The notes beneath the pieces were generated by a model. The model searched no databases. It worked only from the letters and a program-made list of their open reading frames with translations, and was not told the DNA's origin. DNA of 29,890 bases from a virus. Shown here piece after piece: positions 1 to 7,951 of this stretch (its first letter is position 1; each line of letters opens with the position of its first letter). Both the position numbers and the translations under genes were made by a program. The DNA lies in the IMG/VR virus record IMGVR_UViG_3300030943_000131, positions 1-29,890 of that record; one strand, 5' to 3'.

Positions 1-2
1 CC

Positions 3-545
3 GGCGCTGCATGGCAAGGGTTTATGGATTTCCTTTCTCAGACAATTTGCCTTTCCACCTCTATCCCGCCGTCTGTTATTATTCCAATTAAAGCAGGAGG
101 AACTGATATACGTCGTGATCTTGAGACTGCGCAAAGAGCGATTGATCCTTGGCAAATGGATATTGCCGCTGAGATGGACGAATTACTTAATTATCTAATG
201 CAAGAGGAAACTATTGACGGTTGCTTGCGTCAAGACTTGCCGGACGATTACGATAATATCGCGTGGAATTTCCCGATGAAAATTTACGTTGATAGAGGGC
301 AAGCGGAGCAAGATAGAAACGATGTTGCGCGCGGACTAATGTCGCTAGAGGAATATCATGGCCGTTATGGTATGGATTCCCTAGAAGTTGAAAAAACAAT
401 TATCCAAGAGGCTGTTAGGCGTAGAGATGCTATCAAGGCAGCTGGCTTTGAAAACACGAAAGAATTTGTGCAAGTTCTCTCACTTGATCCTACAATGTTT
501 CAAGGGCAAGAAGCTCAAGAAGAAAAGGAGCAAGTAAATGAATAA
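3..545 (+). CDS. Phage portal protein, lambda gpB type (C-terminal fragment)
   Basis: The reading frame is already open at the left edge, so this is the last 180 residues of a longer protein; the internal ATG at 24 is not a credible start. The portal is the dodecameric ring at the capsid vertex through which DNA is packaged and ejected. The tail of the protein carries features I associate with lambda-family portals: a long helical segment (PWQMDIAAEMDELLNYL), then a W-x-FP motif at 'IAWNFPMKIYVDRG', followed by a segment rich in Arg/Asp/Glu (QAEQDRNDVARGLMSLEEY) and the GMD-x-x-E region. The acidic Gln/Glu-rich terminus is typical of the flexible end. It overlaps the next gene by 8 nt and is followed by the protease and capsid genes, the usual order. 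Family call is from motif memory and gene order; no alignment was run. Confidence 0.82.
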   Translation, partial: GAAWQGFMDFLSQTICLSTSIPPSVIIPIKAGGTDIRRDLETAQRAIDPWQMDIAAEMDELLNYLMQEETIDGCLRQDLPDDYDNIAWNFPMKIYVDRGQAEQDRNDVARGLMSLEEYHGRYGMDSLEVEKTIIQEAVRRRDAIKAAGFENTKEFVQVLSLDPTMFQGQEAQEEKEQVNE

Positions 546-891
546 AGGCGATTATTTAACGAGTCTTATTGCAAACAATTTCAGCTTGAAGTTTAAGCAT
601 TGGACGGCTGATAGATTGACTAATGAGCATAAGTATATTGGAGAGTTATACGATAAAGTTTCTGAATTGCTTGATGAATTAGTCGAGGTATCTATCGGAA
701 TAGGAATTGTTTTGCCGGAAGATGAAGAAATTGCAATGAATCCAGGCGGAGTATCTGCTTTAGAATTGATTCAGTTTCAAATTACAACTCTCGATGAAAT
801 AGAAAGCGGAGAAACTGATACCGGGATTCTTACGTTGACTGGTGATATACGTAAAGAACTTAATCACGCAATTTATTTCCTAAAAGTATGA
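538..891 (+). CDS. Small helical phage protein, possibly DUF5856-like
   Basis: A 117-residue protein between portal and protease, overlapping both neighbours (8 nt with the portal, 4 nt ATGA with the protease), so almost certainly translated with them. It is predicted mostly helical. The segment HWTADRLTNEHKYIGELYD, followed by a LLDELVE helix, resembles the ferritin-like helical bundle proteins (DUF5856 type) of some large phages, where a 'HW...aeHkaLgeLYD' motif recurs. In classical lambda-type genomes this slot holds no such gene, so it may be a capsid accessory or a moron. I see no metal-binding set complete enough to claim ferritin or Dps activity. Function is unknown; the family suggestion is weak and from memory. 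Confidence 0.6.
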   Translation: MNKGDYLTSLIANNFSLKFKHWTADRLTNEHKYIGELYDKVSELLDELVEVSIGIGIVLPEDEEIAMNPGGVSALELIQFQITTLDEIESGETDTGILTLTGDIRKELNHAIYFLKV

Positions 892-2102
892 AAGTTACAA
901 AAACAAATTTTCCGAATTGGCTTAAGCTTTTAAAGGGTTCAATCGAACAGGATGATGATGAAGCGGTTGACGTTCTTTTAGCAGAGCCTATAGGAGAAAC
1001 GTTTGACAAAGAAACTTGGCAAAAGAGCGGAGTTTCTTCCAAGGCTTTTGGAGATTCTTTAAATCAAATCCCAAGAAAGAAGCCAGTCAATTTACTTATC
1101 AATACTTTAGGCGGTCGTGTTGATGAGGGTGTGGCAATGCACAATATGATTCTTGCTCGCGGGAATGTAACTACATGTGTGATTGGTTTTGCGGCGTCAA
1201 TGGGCGCTGTTATTTTCCAGGGTGGATCAACTCGTAAGATGATGCCCGGAACAAGTTTGGTATTTCATAATCCTCAGAATAGTTCGCAAGGTGATTATAG
1301 AGACATGGAGAACTCTGCTGTTGTTTTAAAGCAGATGAAGGATAATTTAGTTAGTATAATCTCCGCGCGTTCTGGATTATCTAATAAAAGAGTATCTGAT
1401 TTAATGGATACTTTGCCATTTGCTTCTTTCGGCCCAGAGGATGCTTTAGAGCTTGGTCTTTGCGATGAGATTATACAACATCCAGATGCTTGGAATGATC
1501 TTGCTATTGTAAAGGCAAGTAATGTATATAATTTTGTGAACGCGCAAAAACAAGTTCCTAAAATGGAAATTGTTAATGACGCACAAACCCTAAAACAACA
1601 ACAAAAGAAAATGAAACTCACAGATGCGTTGGCGCGATTGAAAGTAATTTCTTCCGCCGATTTGAATGATGATGAAGCAACGATTCAAGCTGAAAAGTAT
1701 TTGAATTCGTTGGCAGAAAAGAACAAACGTTATGAAGATGAGACTAAAAAGCGAATTGAGTCTCTTGTTGATAGCGTTATTAAAGACGGGCTTGTAAAAG
1801 AGTCTAGGAAAGCGTTTTTGATTGAGATTGGAATTTCCAACGAAGTCAACCTTTCGGAAATTATTAACGATTTGAATGAAGTTCGACTTGATTCTCAAAA
1901 GAAAATCGTTGTCAATAAAGTCAATCACGGCGCGGCTCCTGTTCCTAAAGAAAACGGAAGTAATGACGGTGAAGATGTTGATTCCCAAATAAAAAACCTT
2001 GTCAATTCCATGAAGGATCAAAATCTTTCTGAAAGAACCGAAACAATCAAAAAGCTCGCTAAACTTCGTGGCCGTGAAAATCTTTTCGCTGAGAAAAAGT
2101 AA
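888..2102 (+). CDS. Head maturation protease (ClpP/S14 fold) with scaffold-like C-terminus
   Basis: The 404-residue product has a ClpP-like protease domain in its first ~200 residues. The motif LINTLGGRVDEGVAM (about residues 70-84) is the oxyanion-side 'N-S-x-GG' region; the nucleophile is Ser104 in GFAASMGAVI and the general base His127 in LVFHNP. Asp174 in the DTLPF stretch is the best candidate for the third residue, upstream of the family motif PEDALELGLCDEI. These proteases cleave scaffold and capsid N-termini during prohead maturation. Residues ~205-404 are Lys/Glu-rich and helical, like the scaffold domain that lambda gene C shares with Nu3. Met242 (position 1611) could start a separate 163-residue scaffold. 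The gene starts inside the stop of its neighbour (ATGA) and lies directly before the capsid gene. Confidence 0.85.
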   Translation: MKVTKTNFPNWLKLLKGSIEQDDDEAVDVLLAEPIGETFDKETWQKSGVSSKAFGDSLNQIPRKKPVNLLINTLGGRVDEGVAMHNMILARGNVTTCVIGFAASMGAVIFQGGSTRKMMPGTSLVFHNPQNSSQGDYRDMENSAVVLKQMKDNLVSIISARSGLSNKRVSDLMDTLPFASFGPEDALELGLCDEIIQHPDAWNDLAIVKASNVYNFVNAQKQVPKMEIVNDAQTLKQQQKKMKLTDALARLKVISSADLNDDEATIQAEKYLNSLAEKNKRYEDETKKRIESLVDSVIKDGLVKESRKAFLIEIGISNEVNLSEIINDLNEVRLDSQKKIVVNKVNHGAAPVPKENGSNDGEDVDSQIKNLVNSMKDQNLSERTETIKKLAKLRGRENLFAEKK

Positions 2103-2124
2103 ACAATAAAAACAATATACAATT

Positions 2125-3222
2125 ATGAATAAACTAAAACTTCTTTTGTCTGTAATCACTTTGTTGATTACGGTGATGATTGCCACGTCCGGCCAATTGC
2201 TTCTAGCTTTGGTTGTGATGACTGGGCTTTCACTTCTAATCAATACGCGCAAGGCTCAACTTTGCGCTGTTACGTTGTCTGTCCCTGAAATCCTGACCGA
2301 TGTCATGGATGCTTTTAAATTGGAAACTCCTGAATTGTTTCAACCAGGCGGTTTTGGCACAGATTTTTCCAGTAAAACAGCAGTGCTTGGCGACAAGATT
2401 ACAGCCAAAATTGCGCATGTTCCTTTGACTGGAAATTACGACGCAAATAACGGCGGTTTTAAAGCCGCAACACAAGACGTTACAACGCTCATTGAAGACG
2501 TTCCTGTTACACTTGATCAATTCCGGGTTGTTACAATCAATATCAATTGGTTGACTCAACTTGCTTCCAAACTTCCTTTGTATAAAGAAGCTGTCCGAAA
2601 TTACGGTTATGCCCTCGGAAAATTCGTAGTCGATACTGCTCTTGCTACGGTCAATCCTGCTAATTTTTCAAATCAAGTTTCTGTTGCTTTGAATAATATC
2701 ACTTTGGATACGTTTGATAATGATATACGTAGCCAAATGAACCTTCAAAAGCTTTCCAACAAAGGCCGATATTGTATTCTTGGAACGTCGGCAGCGTCTA
2801 AGCTTGGCTCTGATGATCGTGTTCGTTCTTCGTTGTTTTACGGCGCGTTGAACGGTGATCAAGGCTATCGCGTATGGAATAATCTTGCCGGGCTTTCTCG
2901 TATTCGGGAATATCCAGATATGTATAGCCAAAACGGCTTGCTCGGTTTCGCTGGTGATTCTCGCGCTATTGCAATCGCAACTCGGCAAGTTGATTTTTCC
3001 AACTCCGCTGACGCTCTTAATATTCCTAAGGTTATGGAATTTTATCCGATGACAGATTCGGAAAGCACAGTGACAATGACGGGTGCTGCTTGGCAGGAAG
3101 TTGGAACTGGAAATGTATACGTCGCCGCGGGTGTTCTGTTTGGAATTGGCGCTGGAAAACAAGGCGGTGCAAATGGAAGCATTACAGACAACGCTGGCGT
3201 TCGTATTGTTCTTGCTCAATAA
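2125..3222 (+). CDS. Major capsid protein with hydrophobic N-terminal extension
   Basis: A 365-residue protein in the capsid slot, directly after the protease. Residues ~50-365 read like a phage coat protein: VPEILTDVMDAFKLETPELF, an E-loop/strand region with LPLYKEAVRNYGYALGKFVVDTAL, NKGRYCILGTSAASKL, and a C-terminal beta-rich part (FGIGAGKQGG...VRIVLAQ). Similar 'virion structural/P22-coat-like' proteins carry an internal 'grycilgp...a.L' phrase like this one. The oddity is the first ~42 residues: two consecutive strongly hydrophobic stretches (about 5-20 and 24-40) that look like a signal anchor or helical hairpin. If the ATG at 2125 is right, they are presumably removed by the upstream protease. 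No internal start near residue 50 has a clear ribosome-binding site. The coat identity rests on position, length and composition. Confidence 0.8.
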   Translation: MNKLKLLLSVITLLITVMIATSGQLLLALVVMTGLSLLINTRKAQLCAVTLSVPEILTDVMDAFKLETPELFQPGGFGTDFSSKTAVLGDKITAKIAHVPLTGNYDANNGGFKAATQDVTTLIEDVPVTLDQFRVVTININWLTQLASKLPLYKEAVRNYGYALGKFVVDTALATVNPANFSNQVSVALNNITLDTFDNDIRSQMNLQKLSNKGRYCILGTSAASKLGSDDRVRSSLFYGALNGDQGYRVWNNLAGLSRIREYPDMYSQNGLLGFAGDSRAIAIATRQVDFSNSADALNIPKVMEFYPMTDSESTVTMTGAAWQEVGTGNVYVAAGVLFGIGAGKQGGANGSITDNAGVRIVLAQ

Positions 3223-3236
3223 TAAAGGATAAAAAT

Positions 3237-3710
3237 ATGAATGTATTGATTTTGCTTGGCGAGCGAAGGGGTGAAAAAGGCGAAAGGATTATTGACAACC
3301 TATATACTGGAATTGATGGTATTAAGTTCCAAGAAATTGCCGACGTTGCTGCGCGGACAAAATCATATTCGTATATCGGCAGAGTTTCTAATCCTTTTAC
3401 AGCGCCGATGCCGATTGATCCAACTCCAACATCCGGGACTACGCCGACGTTTCCAAGGCCGAAAGCTGTTGAGCAAAATAAAGCCAATCAGCTTTCAAAT
3501 CCAATTGAGGACGCGCTTGCAAAACAACGGGCAGAGCGGTTTAAAGTTCCACCCGTTCCAAAGCCGGTTGAAACTACTCCAATTTCAGCCGTAAAGCCTG
3601 TTGTGGAATCAGTTGAGCCTGAAATCGTAGAATCGACTACGGAAGAAACAGAAGAGCCTGAAAACGATTCTGGAAACAAAAACCAAACAATTAAGAAAAA
3701 GAAAAAGTAA
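3237..3710 (+). CDS. Unknown Pro/Lys-rich protein between capsid and tail genes
   Basis: The reading frame is open from upstream, but the best start is the ATG at 3237, preceded by aaggataaaaat just after the capsid stop; it gives 157 residues. Residues 1-50 look folded (MNVLILLGERRGEKGERI...EIADVAARTKSY). The remainder is low complexity: Pro/Thr-rich, then Glu-rich, ending in a run of six lysines. This would be a disordered basic tail able to touch nucleic acid or an acidic partner. Its position after the major capsid protein is where lambda-type genomes put the DNA-packaging/completion protein gpFI, but I see no sequence support for that. Function unknown. Confidence 0.7.
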   Translation: MNVLILLGERRGEKGERIIDNLYTGIDGIKFQEIADVAARTKSYSYIGRVSNPFTAPMPIDPTPTSGTTPTFPRPKAVEQNKANQLSNPIEDALAKQRAERFKVPPVPKPVETTPISAVKPVVESVEPEIVESTTEETEEPENDSGNKNQTIKKKKK

Positions 3711-3711
3711 T

Positions 3712-4278
3712 ATGAAAAAGAAACTTATCAGTATTCTATTTATTGCGCTTCTTGCGGTTTCTTCCGCATTTGCGCAATCGAATAGCAGCTACACCACAAT
3801 CACACTTCCGTTTACAGCTATTGCTGGAGGAATAACAACAAATTTGTTCAACGGATGGACAAATATCACTACGTATACAAACATCGTTCAGCGATGGGAT
3901 TCGACTAATGGTGTGATAACTAATACGACTAATACGGTTAGTTACACGAATGTTTCGTATGCAAGTTTTACGGCGGCTAACAATCAGAATTCAATTCCGA
4001 TTGTTATGACTGGAAATAGCAGCGACACAACTACTACGTCAAACGTTATTTTTTCAGTAGTTAAATCTATTGATAATATCCATTGGGCCACTAATACGCC
4101 TGATTTGACATGGGAAACAAATAGCGCAACCGGCACTGCTTTTGCGACAGGCCAAGTCGTTATTGATATGACTGGTTATCGTTACGGTCGTATTTATTCG
4201 TTTATTTGGTCAGACACGAACACGTTGCATTTTTGGACGAATTCGTTTTTAGGAAAGAGCGAAAAGCCTACTTTCTAA
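3712..4278 (+). CDS. Exported Thr/Asn-rich protein of unknown function
   Basis: A 188-residue product starting one base after the previous stop. The N-terminus is a textbook Sec signal peptide: MKKK, a hydrophobic core ISILFIALLAVSS, and a cleavage site AFA|QS near residue 21. The mature part is very rich in Thr, Asn and Ser, with TN repeats such as ITNTTNTVSYTN, and probably forms beta structure. Aromatic-Asn spacing (WTNITTYTNIVQRWD, NIHWATNTPDLTWETN) suggests a small carbohydrate- or surface-contacting fold. It sits inside the head/neck operon, where exported proteins are not expected. It could be a virion decoration protein, a superinfection-exclusion factor, or cargo for the host envelope. 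I do not recognise a family. Confidence 0.78.
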   Translation: MKKKLISILFIALLAVSSAFAQSNSSYTTITLPFTAIAGGITTNLFNGWTNITTYTNIVQRWDSTNGVITNTTNTVSYTNVSYASFTAANNQNSIPIVMTGNSSDTTTTSNVIFSVVKSIDNIHWATNTPDLTWETNSATGTAFATGQVVIDMTGYRYGRIYSFIWSDTNTLHFWTNSFLGKSEKPTF

Positions 4279-4282
4279 GAAA

Positions 4283-4621
4283 ATGTCTGTTGTCTCACAA
4301 ATTCTTACACAACAAGCAAACCTAACGGCTGCAATTCATGGAGATACCATGACTTTGCAGCCAATGGGGTTGCAAGTTATTGGATATGCGCAAGAAGTTA
4401 GTGCAGACCCGGACGAAAAGGGCTTAGGCAAAAAACATCCATCTTTACATACTGGGATGGATGATCTTTCTCATATAATATACATTCGCAAAGAAGAGAT
4501 TGGAAATACTAATCTTTCAAACGTAAATACGATTATATTCTTTGACGGAACGTATAGGGTTCAACATTACGTTAATGATCCAGTTACGCCTGAAATTGCT
4601 TTTTACTGCAAAATTGCATGA
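4283..4621 (+). CDS. Putative head-tail joining protein
   Basis: A 112-residue soluble protein with a beta-rich second half (SHIIYIRKEEI...VNTIIFFDGTYRVQHYVNDP) that reads like a small connector or head-closure barrel: strand-turn-strand around 'FFDGTYRVQHYVND' is similar to the ring-shaped stoppers of the lambda FII / HK97 gp7 group. It lies between the capsid block and the tail-terminator/tail-tube genes, the expected location for connectors, and overlaps the next gene by 4 nt (ATGA). No diagnostic motif is present; the role is inferred from size and order. Confidence 0.6.
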   Translation: MSVVSQILTQQANLTAAIHGDTMTLQPMGLQVIGYAQEVSADPDEKGLGKKHPSLHTGMDDLSHIIYIRKEEIGNTNLSNVNTIIFFDGTYRVQHYVNDPVTPEIAFYCKIA

Positions 4622-5355
4622 ACGAAGAAGTTATACAAAGCAATATAGCCGAATTTAATTATCGGCTTGTGCAATATCAACAGGCTTCAGGCAAAGTTCC
4701 AGAGCAGGTTTTACGGGAAAAAGCCGCAAGACTTGGGTATATACTAAAAGAAAATTTTAAGAATTTAATTCCTTCGCAGGGGTATATAACCGATGAACGA
4801 TTGGAAGCTTTAAAAGAGGGAAAAGGTGTAAAGATTAGCAAGGCGGCATCTAGTTACATTTCAGAAAAATATCAAGTTCAAAAACAAAGTGGCAGAACTT
4901 GGATGGCTGTTATGAGCGGAAAGAAACAGCGCGGGAAAAAGGTTTCGTATTTTGCGACAATGGTCCCTGACCCTAAAACTGGAAAACTTTTAAACGTTCA
5001 AGCGTTAAGGGTTCAATTTGAATTAGCCTTGCGCGAATCTGGGCGTGGATTTTTAAGTCATTCATCCGACTTTCACCAGTCAAGGTATATTTCAGGAGAT
5101 TCTGAAAAAGCATACGCTCGCAATAGTTCAGTTTTAGGTGAAGTTGACATGGAAATGTCAATAATGAATGAAAGTGCAACATTAAAATGGGGACGTTCTA
5201 TTTCTCCTTACTCTCGCGGAATTGCAGCGGCAATGGAACTTCCAAAATCCCAGTCAATTATTGCTGATTCTATTCGATATATATCTGAAGATATGAAGGT
5301 GTATATTGATCGTAAGAATAGGGAGAATATGCAAAAAAGCTTTTATGAATCTTAG
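4618..5355 (+). CDS. Putative neck / tail-completion protein (HK97 gp10 position)
   Basis: A 245-residue protein starting in an ATGA overlap with the connector gene. The N-terminal half is helical and Lys/Gln-rich (RLVQYQQASGKVPEQVLREKAARLGYILKENFKNLIP); helical starts of this sort with '...ra.kla..lk..ap' occur in HK97-gp10/lambda-Z-like tail completion proteins. The middle contains basic loops (MSGKKQRGKKVSYF) and the C-terminus is helical again. Gene order (connector, this gene, terminator, tube) matches the gp10 slot. It is longer than the usual 130-190 residues. Assignment is by context. Confidence 0.55.
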   Translation: MNEEVIQSNIAEFNYRLVQYQQASGKVPEQVLREKAARLGYILKENFKNLIPSQGYITDERLEALKEGKGVKISKAASSYISEKYQVQKQSGRTWMAVMSGKKQRGKKVSYFATMVPDPKTGKLLNVQALRVQFELALRESGRGFLSHSSDFHQSRYISGDSEKAYARNSSVLGEVDMEMSIMNESATLKWGRSISPYSRGIAAAMELPKSQSIIADSIRYISEDMKVYIDRKNRENMQKSFYES

Positions 5356-5821
5356 CGATATACGTCAAAACCTTTATAATATCATCAATCCATTGCCGTT
5401 TATGGAATTGTTTGATGCGTCTAAAGTCTTATTGATTGACGATGGAAATCAGCGTCAAGCGATGGAAAGCGCGTTGGTAGATTTTGGAATGGTTATTTTG
5501 CTTTTACCTCCGCAATGCGTAAAGATAAACGAGCAAAGCCGAAAACAAGTTTCGCTTGACTATTCAACTACGGTTTGGATTCGCACAAATCCGAAAGTGA
5601 AATACAAAGAAGGCGAGAAGATTTTTGATCCTTTGGAAATTGAGCAGCAAATCATTCCTGCTGTTATCACTTGGATTCCAAAAGAGAACTTTGGTCAAAA
5701 GCCGTTTACAATTCCGAATGGACTTGAACCGGAAAGTGATTGGTCAGATATTGGAAATGACAGTCGATTGATTCGATTTTCAACACAGATTATTTACTCA
5801 ACAAACACAACAACAACATAG
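5345..5821 (+). CDS. Putative tail terminator protein
   Basis: Start chosen at the ATG at 5345 (MNLSDIRQNLYNIIN), 11 nt inside the previous gene; the frame is open upstream but an earlier start would create a larger overlap. The 158-residue product has the features of tail-terminator proteins: an N-terminal helix, mixed alpha/beta core, a strand pair (QVSLDYSTTVWIRTNPKVKY) and a long C-terminal strand. Terminators cap the tail tube and bind the connector. It directly precedes the tail-tube gene, as lambda U precedes V. No residue-level motif is available, so this is mainly a positional call. Confidence 0.55.
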   Translation: MNLSDIRQNLYNIINPLPFMELFDASKVLLIDDGNQRQAMESALVDFGMVILLLPPQCVKINEQSRKQVSLDYSTTVWIRTNPKVKYKEGEKIFDPLEIEQQIIPAVITWIPKENFGQKPFTIPNGLEPESDWSDIGNDSRLIRFSTQIIYSTNTTTT

Positions 5822-5829
5822 AAAAAATT

Positions 5830-6357
5830 ATGGACGCAACAAAAATTATCGCAACAGGAGATTATCTATTTTTTGCCATCGCGGCAGCAGGAACTTCTTC
5901 TGCGCTTATTAAACCCGCTGCAAACGACGCGGCGTGGATTACTTTAGGCGTTGTCGAGAGTCACGAGGATAAACTTGATGATGAAAAGGAAGAGAAGATT
6001 TTCGCTCCACAAGGAACTACAGGTGTTTTAACTATAAAAGATACAGTTGTCACAAAGCAGAATCTTGAGTTTGTATTTACAACTGGCGAGCTTACCCCTC
6101 TTGCGCTTCAAGCGTTTTATCGGACGTTGAATTTGACTACGGCGTCAACGCAATTTAATCCGCTCTCTGGCACAGTTCCAAAGGGCTGGCTAAAGGTGCA
6201 GCGTTACGCCCAGGACGGCGTTGCGGCGTTTGTTGCCGATCTTTGGGGCCGTCTTAAGGTTACTGGCGGAATGAAGTCTGGCGACGGTTCTATCGTCAAG
6301 CCAGCGTTCTCTCATCTCCTTCTCCAAAGCACTCTTAATACCGTTGCCATTGCTTAA
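5830..6357 (+). CDS. Major tail (tube) protein
   Basis: 175 residues, beta-rich, with the profile of siphovirus tail tube proteins: ATGDYLFFAIAAAG, 'WITLGVVESHEDKLDDEKEEKIFAPQGTTGVLTIKDTVVTKQNLEFVFTTGE' as alternating strands with charged loop, and an Ala/Gly-rich C-terminal strand pair ending in SHLLLQSTLNTVAIA. It starts 8 nt after the terminator stop in an A-rich leader. The abundance of short strands, the length and its place after the terminator support the call. Unusually, the tail chaperones and tape measure that normally follow the tube gene are 6.5 kb downstream. Confidence 0.72.
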   Translation: MDATKIIATGDYLFFAIAAAGTSSALIKPAANDAAWITLGVVESHEDKLDDEKEEKIFAPQGTTGVLTIKDTVVTKQNLEFVFTTGELTPLALQAFYRTLNLTTASTQFNPLSGTVPKGWLKVQRYAQDGVAAFVADLWGRLKVTGGMKSGDGSIVKPAFSHLLLQSTLNTVAIA

Positions 6358-6361
6358 TTTT

Positions 6362-6493
6362 ATGAGCGAAGAACATAGAAAAATTGAAGGCGCTTTCACG
6401 ACTGAAAAACCGGAAGAGATAAAGCTTGTGAGCGAGACCGTAAAAGGTGAAGCTGTTCCGATGCCTAAACTGGAAAAGAAAGAATCTGAATAA
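6362..6493 (+). CDS. Small charged protein, 43 aa, unknown
   Basis: A short gene fills the gap after the tail tube gene. It begins MSEEHRKIEGAF, is dominated by Glu and Lys, and ends in KKESE; its stop shares one base with the next ATG (taATG), so it is probably translationally coupled. Codon choice matches its neighbours. Such charged, unstructured peptides could be assembly factors or virion minor parts. No homologue is recognised. Confidence 0.6.
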   Translation: MSEEHRKIEGAFTTEKPEEIKLVSETVKGEAVPMPKLEKKESE

Positions 6494-7083
6494 TGAAAAA
6501 GATTGTTTTGTTTTTATTGTTGTTGATTACTATTGCGGTTTGCTATGGGGCTGGATTTAATACCAATGCGCCATCTCCTATTACATATCCAGTTAATTCT
6601 GGTAAGTATTCAATAACATTGAATAGTAATAATTGGAATACATACACTAATAGTTGGGCGCAAGGGTTTAGTATTACTTCTTATTCTAATAATATTGGAT
6701 TTATATCTAATTCTGGTTCGCTTGGTATAAATTTTGGTTCTAGTAATTGGGCTTTTTCATCTCCGGGTGTAATTGGAACTTTTGTTTCTTTTACATATAG
6801 TAATTCAAATCCTAATTATTCAGCATACCTTCTAATTACAGATGGCAATGGAGCTTTATACAGTGGATCAACAAATACATTAAATACAAGTGGTATTTGG
6901 ACAAATACTTCTTTTGTTGCATATAATAACCAGTTTGCTCCTACTAACTTTTTTAGTGTTATTATTTTATCAAATAATACTTCATCATCAGCATCATCGC
7001 TAAAAGTTTCCAACGTCCAAGCTGGATATTATTTTCCGGGAACATTTGTAACGAACGCGCCTTCTACAAATACAATCAACTAA
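6493..7083 (+). CDS. Exported Asn/Ser-rich beta protein
   Basis: 196 residues with an obvious signal peptide (MKKIVLFLLLLITIAVCYGA, cleavage near residue 20). The mature part has very high Asn, Ser, Thr and Tyr and regular strand-turn patterns (WNTYTNSWAQGFSITSYSNN, SYSNSNPNYSAYLLITDGNG), consistent with a jelly-roll or beta-sandwich. It is the first of three consecutive exported proteins between the tail-tube and lysis genes. The DNA here is noticeably AT-rich because of AAT/AGT codons. It may be a receptor-contacting or decoration protein; no family recognised. Confidence 0.75.
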   Translation: MKKIVLFLLLLITIAVCYGAGFNTNAPSPITYPVNSGKYSITLNSNNWNTYTNSWAQGFSITSYSNNIGFISNSGSLGINFGSSNWAFSSPGVIGTFVSFTYSNSNPNYSAYLLITDGNGALYSGSTNTLNTSGIWTNTSFVAYNNQFAPTNFFSVIILSNNTSSSASSLKVSNVQAGYYFPGTFVTNAPSTNTIN

Positions 7084-7086
7084 AAT

Positions 7087-7950
7087 ATGAAATGTTATTT
7101 CGTATTATTTTTTGGATTGCTGTTTTCGTTTTCGTCTTTTGGTTCATTGGTGACAGGGACTAATTACAATATTGCCGGAACGCCGGTTGATATTGATATG
7201 ACGTTTACGTCAAGCAATGCGTTTAACGCTGTTCCCGGTGGAATCGTTGTAAAGAATTCTATTCTAGTTCCAACTACTAACGGAGCGTATGCAATAAATA
7301 TTCCCGCCGGGATATACAATTCAATTGCCAACGGAAGATTGCTTTGGACGTTTGCCGTAACAGAGACAACAAATACTCTTAAGATGGTAGATTTAATAAT
7401 CTCAAGTCCTGGAGTTATTAGCTTTTCTCCAATGTGGGGAACTAAGATATACAGTAATGATTCTTCTGCTGGGTATTTGGCTGAGAAGATTACCGCGGGA
7501 ACAAATGTTATAATATACATTGAAACGAATAATAATTCACAAAGACTAGTCATTAACGCCAGTGCCAGCGACCTGACCGCGGCTTTGGCGCAGACTAACG
7601 CAGCGCTGACAATGGTGGATCAGACCAACGCTGCAAACATCTTGATAGTTAGCAATGCCATTCCGATGACCGCCAGCAATCTTTTAACAATTGTTTCCGG
7701 TGAGAATTATCAATTGACTACAATAAATCGTAGATCAGATGGAATTGCAACCAATGCAACTGTTCTATGGCCTGACGGAACGTTTGGAGTGTTCACTACA
7801 ATAGTTATTGGGACTAATTCTTCAGGAGATACTTCAATTGATTCTTACCAACTCACATACACTAACTCGTCTAAAACGATTACCCAACCTAGCGTTGTCC
7901 GAAACGCTGATGGATCAGTAACCAACAAGCCTGCCTTAACCATATTTTAA
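7087..7950 (+). CDS. Exported tail-fibre-like protein
   Basis: 287 residues; the N-terminal 19 residues (MKCYFVLFFGLLFSFSSFG) form a Sec-type signal sequence. Residues ~25-160 look like a beta domain with a conserved-looking GAYAINIPAGIY segment; ~160-205 is a helical Ala/Asn stretch (DLTAALAQTNAALTMVDQTN) typical of fibre coiled coils. The C-terminal ~75 residues include VLWPDGTFGVFTT and ...QPSVVRNADGSV, phrases I associate with the C-terminal domain of many phage tail-fibre or spike proteins. It starts 4 nt after the previous stop with the leader taaaatATG. A signal peptide on a fibre protein is unexpected. Confidence 0.72.
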   Translation: MKCYFVLFFGLLFSFSSFGSLVTGTNYNIAGTPVDIDMTFTSSNAFNAVPGGIVVKNSILVPTTNGAYAINIPAGIYNSIANGRLLWTFAVTETTNTLKMVDLIISSPGVISFSPMWGTKIYSNDSSAGYLAEKITAGTNVIIYIETNNNSQRLVINASASDLTAALAQTNAALTMVDQTNAANILIVSNAIPMTASNLLTIVSGENYQLTTINRRSDGIATNATVLWPDGTFGVFTTIVIGTNSSGDTSIDSYQLTYTNSSKTITQPSVVRNADGSVTNKPALTIF

Positions 7951-7951
7951 A

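Noticed and set aside
1590-2252. 220-aa minus-strand ORF opposite the protease/capsid junction
   Set aside because: Composition (Phe/Ile/Asn strings) is that expected of antisense to Lys/Glu-rich coding DNA, and the + strand genes there are clear.
3090-3236. Upstream start for the 3237 gene overlapping the capsid gene
   Set aside because: It would overlap 130 nt of a well-supported coat gene and adds a Trp/Cys/Arg-rich, non-protein-like segment.
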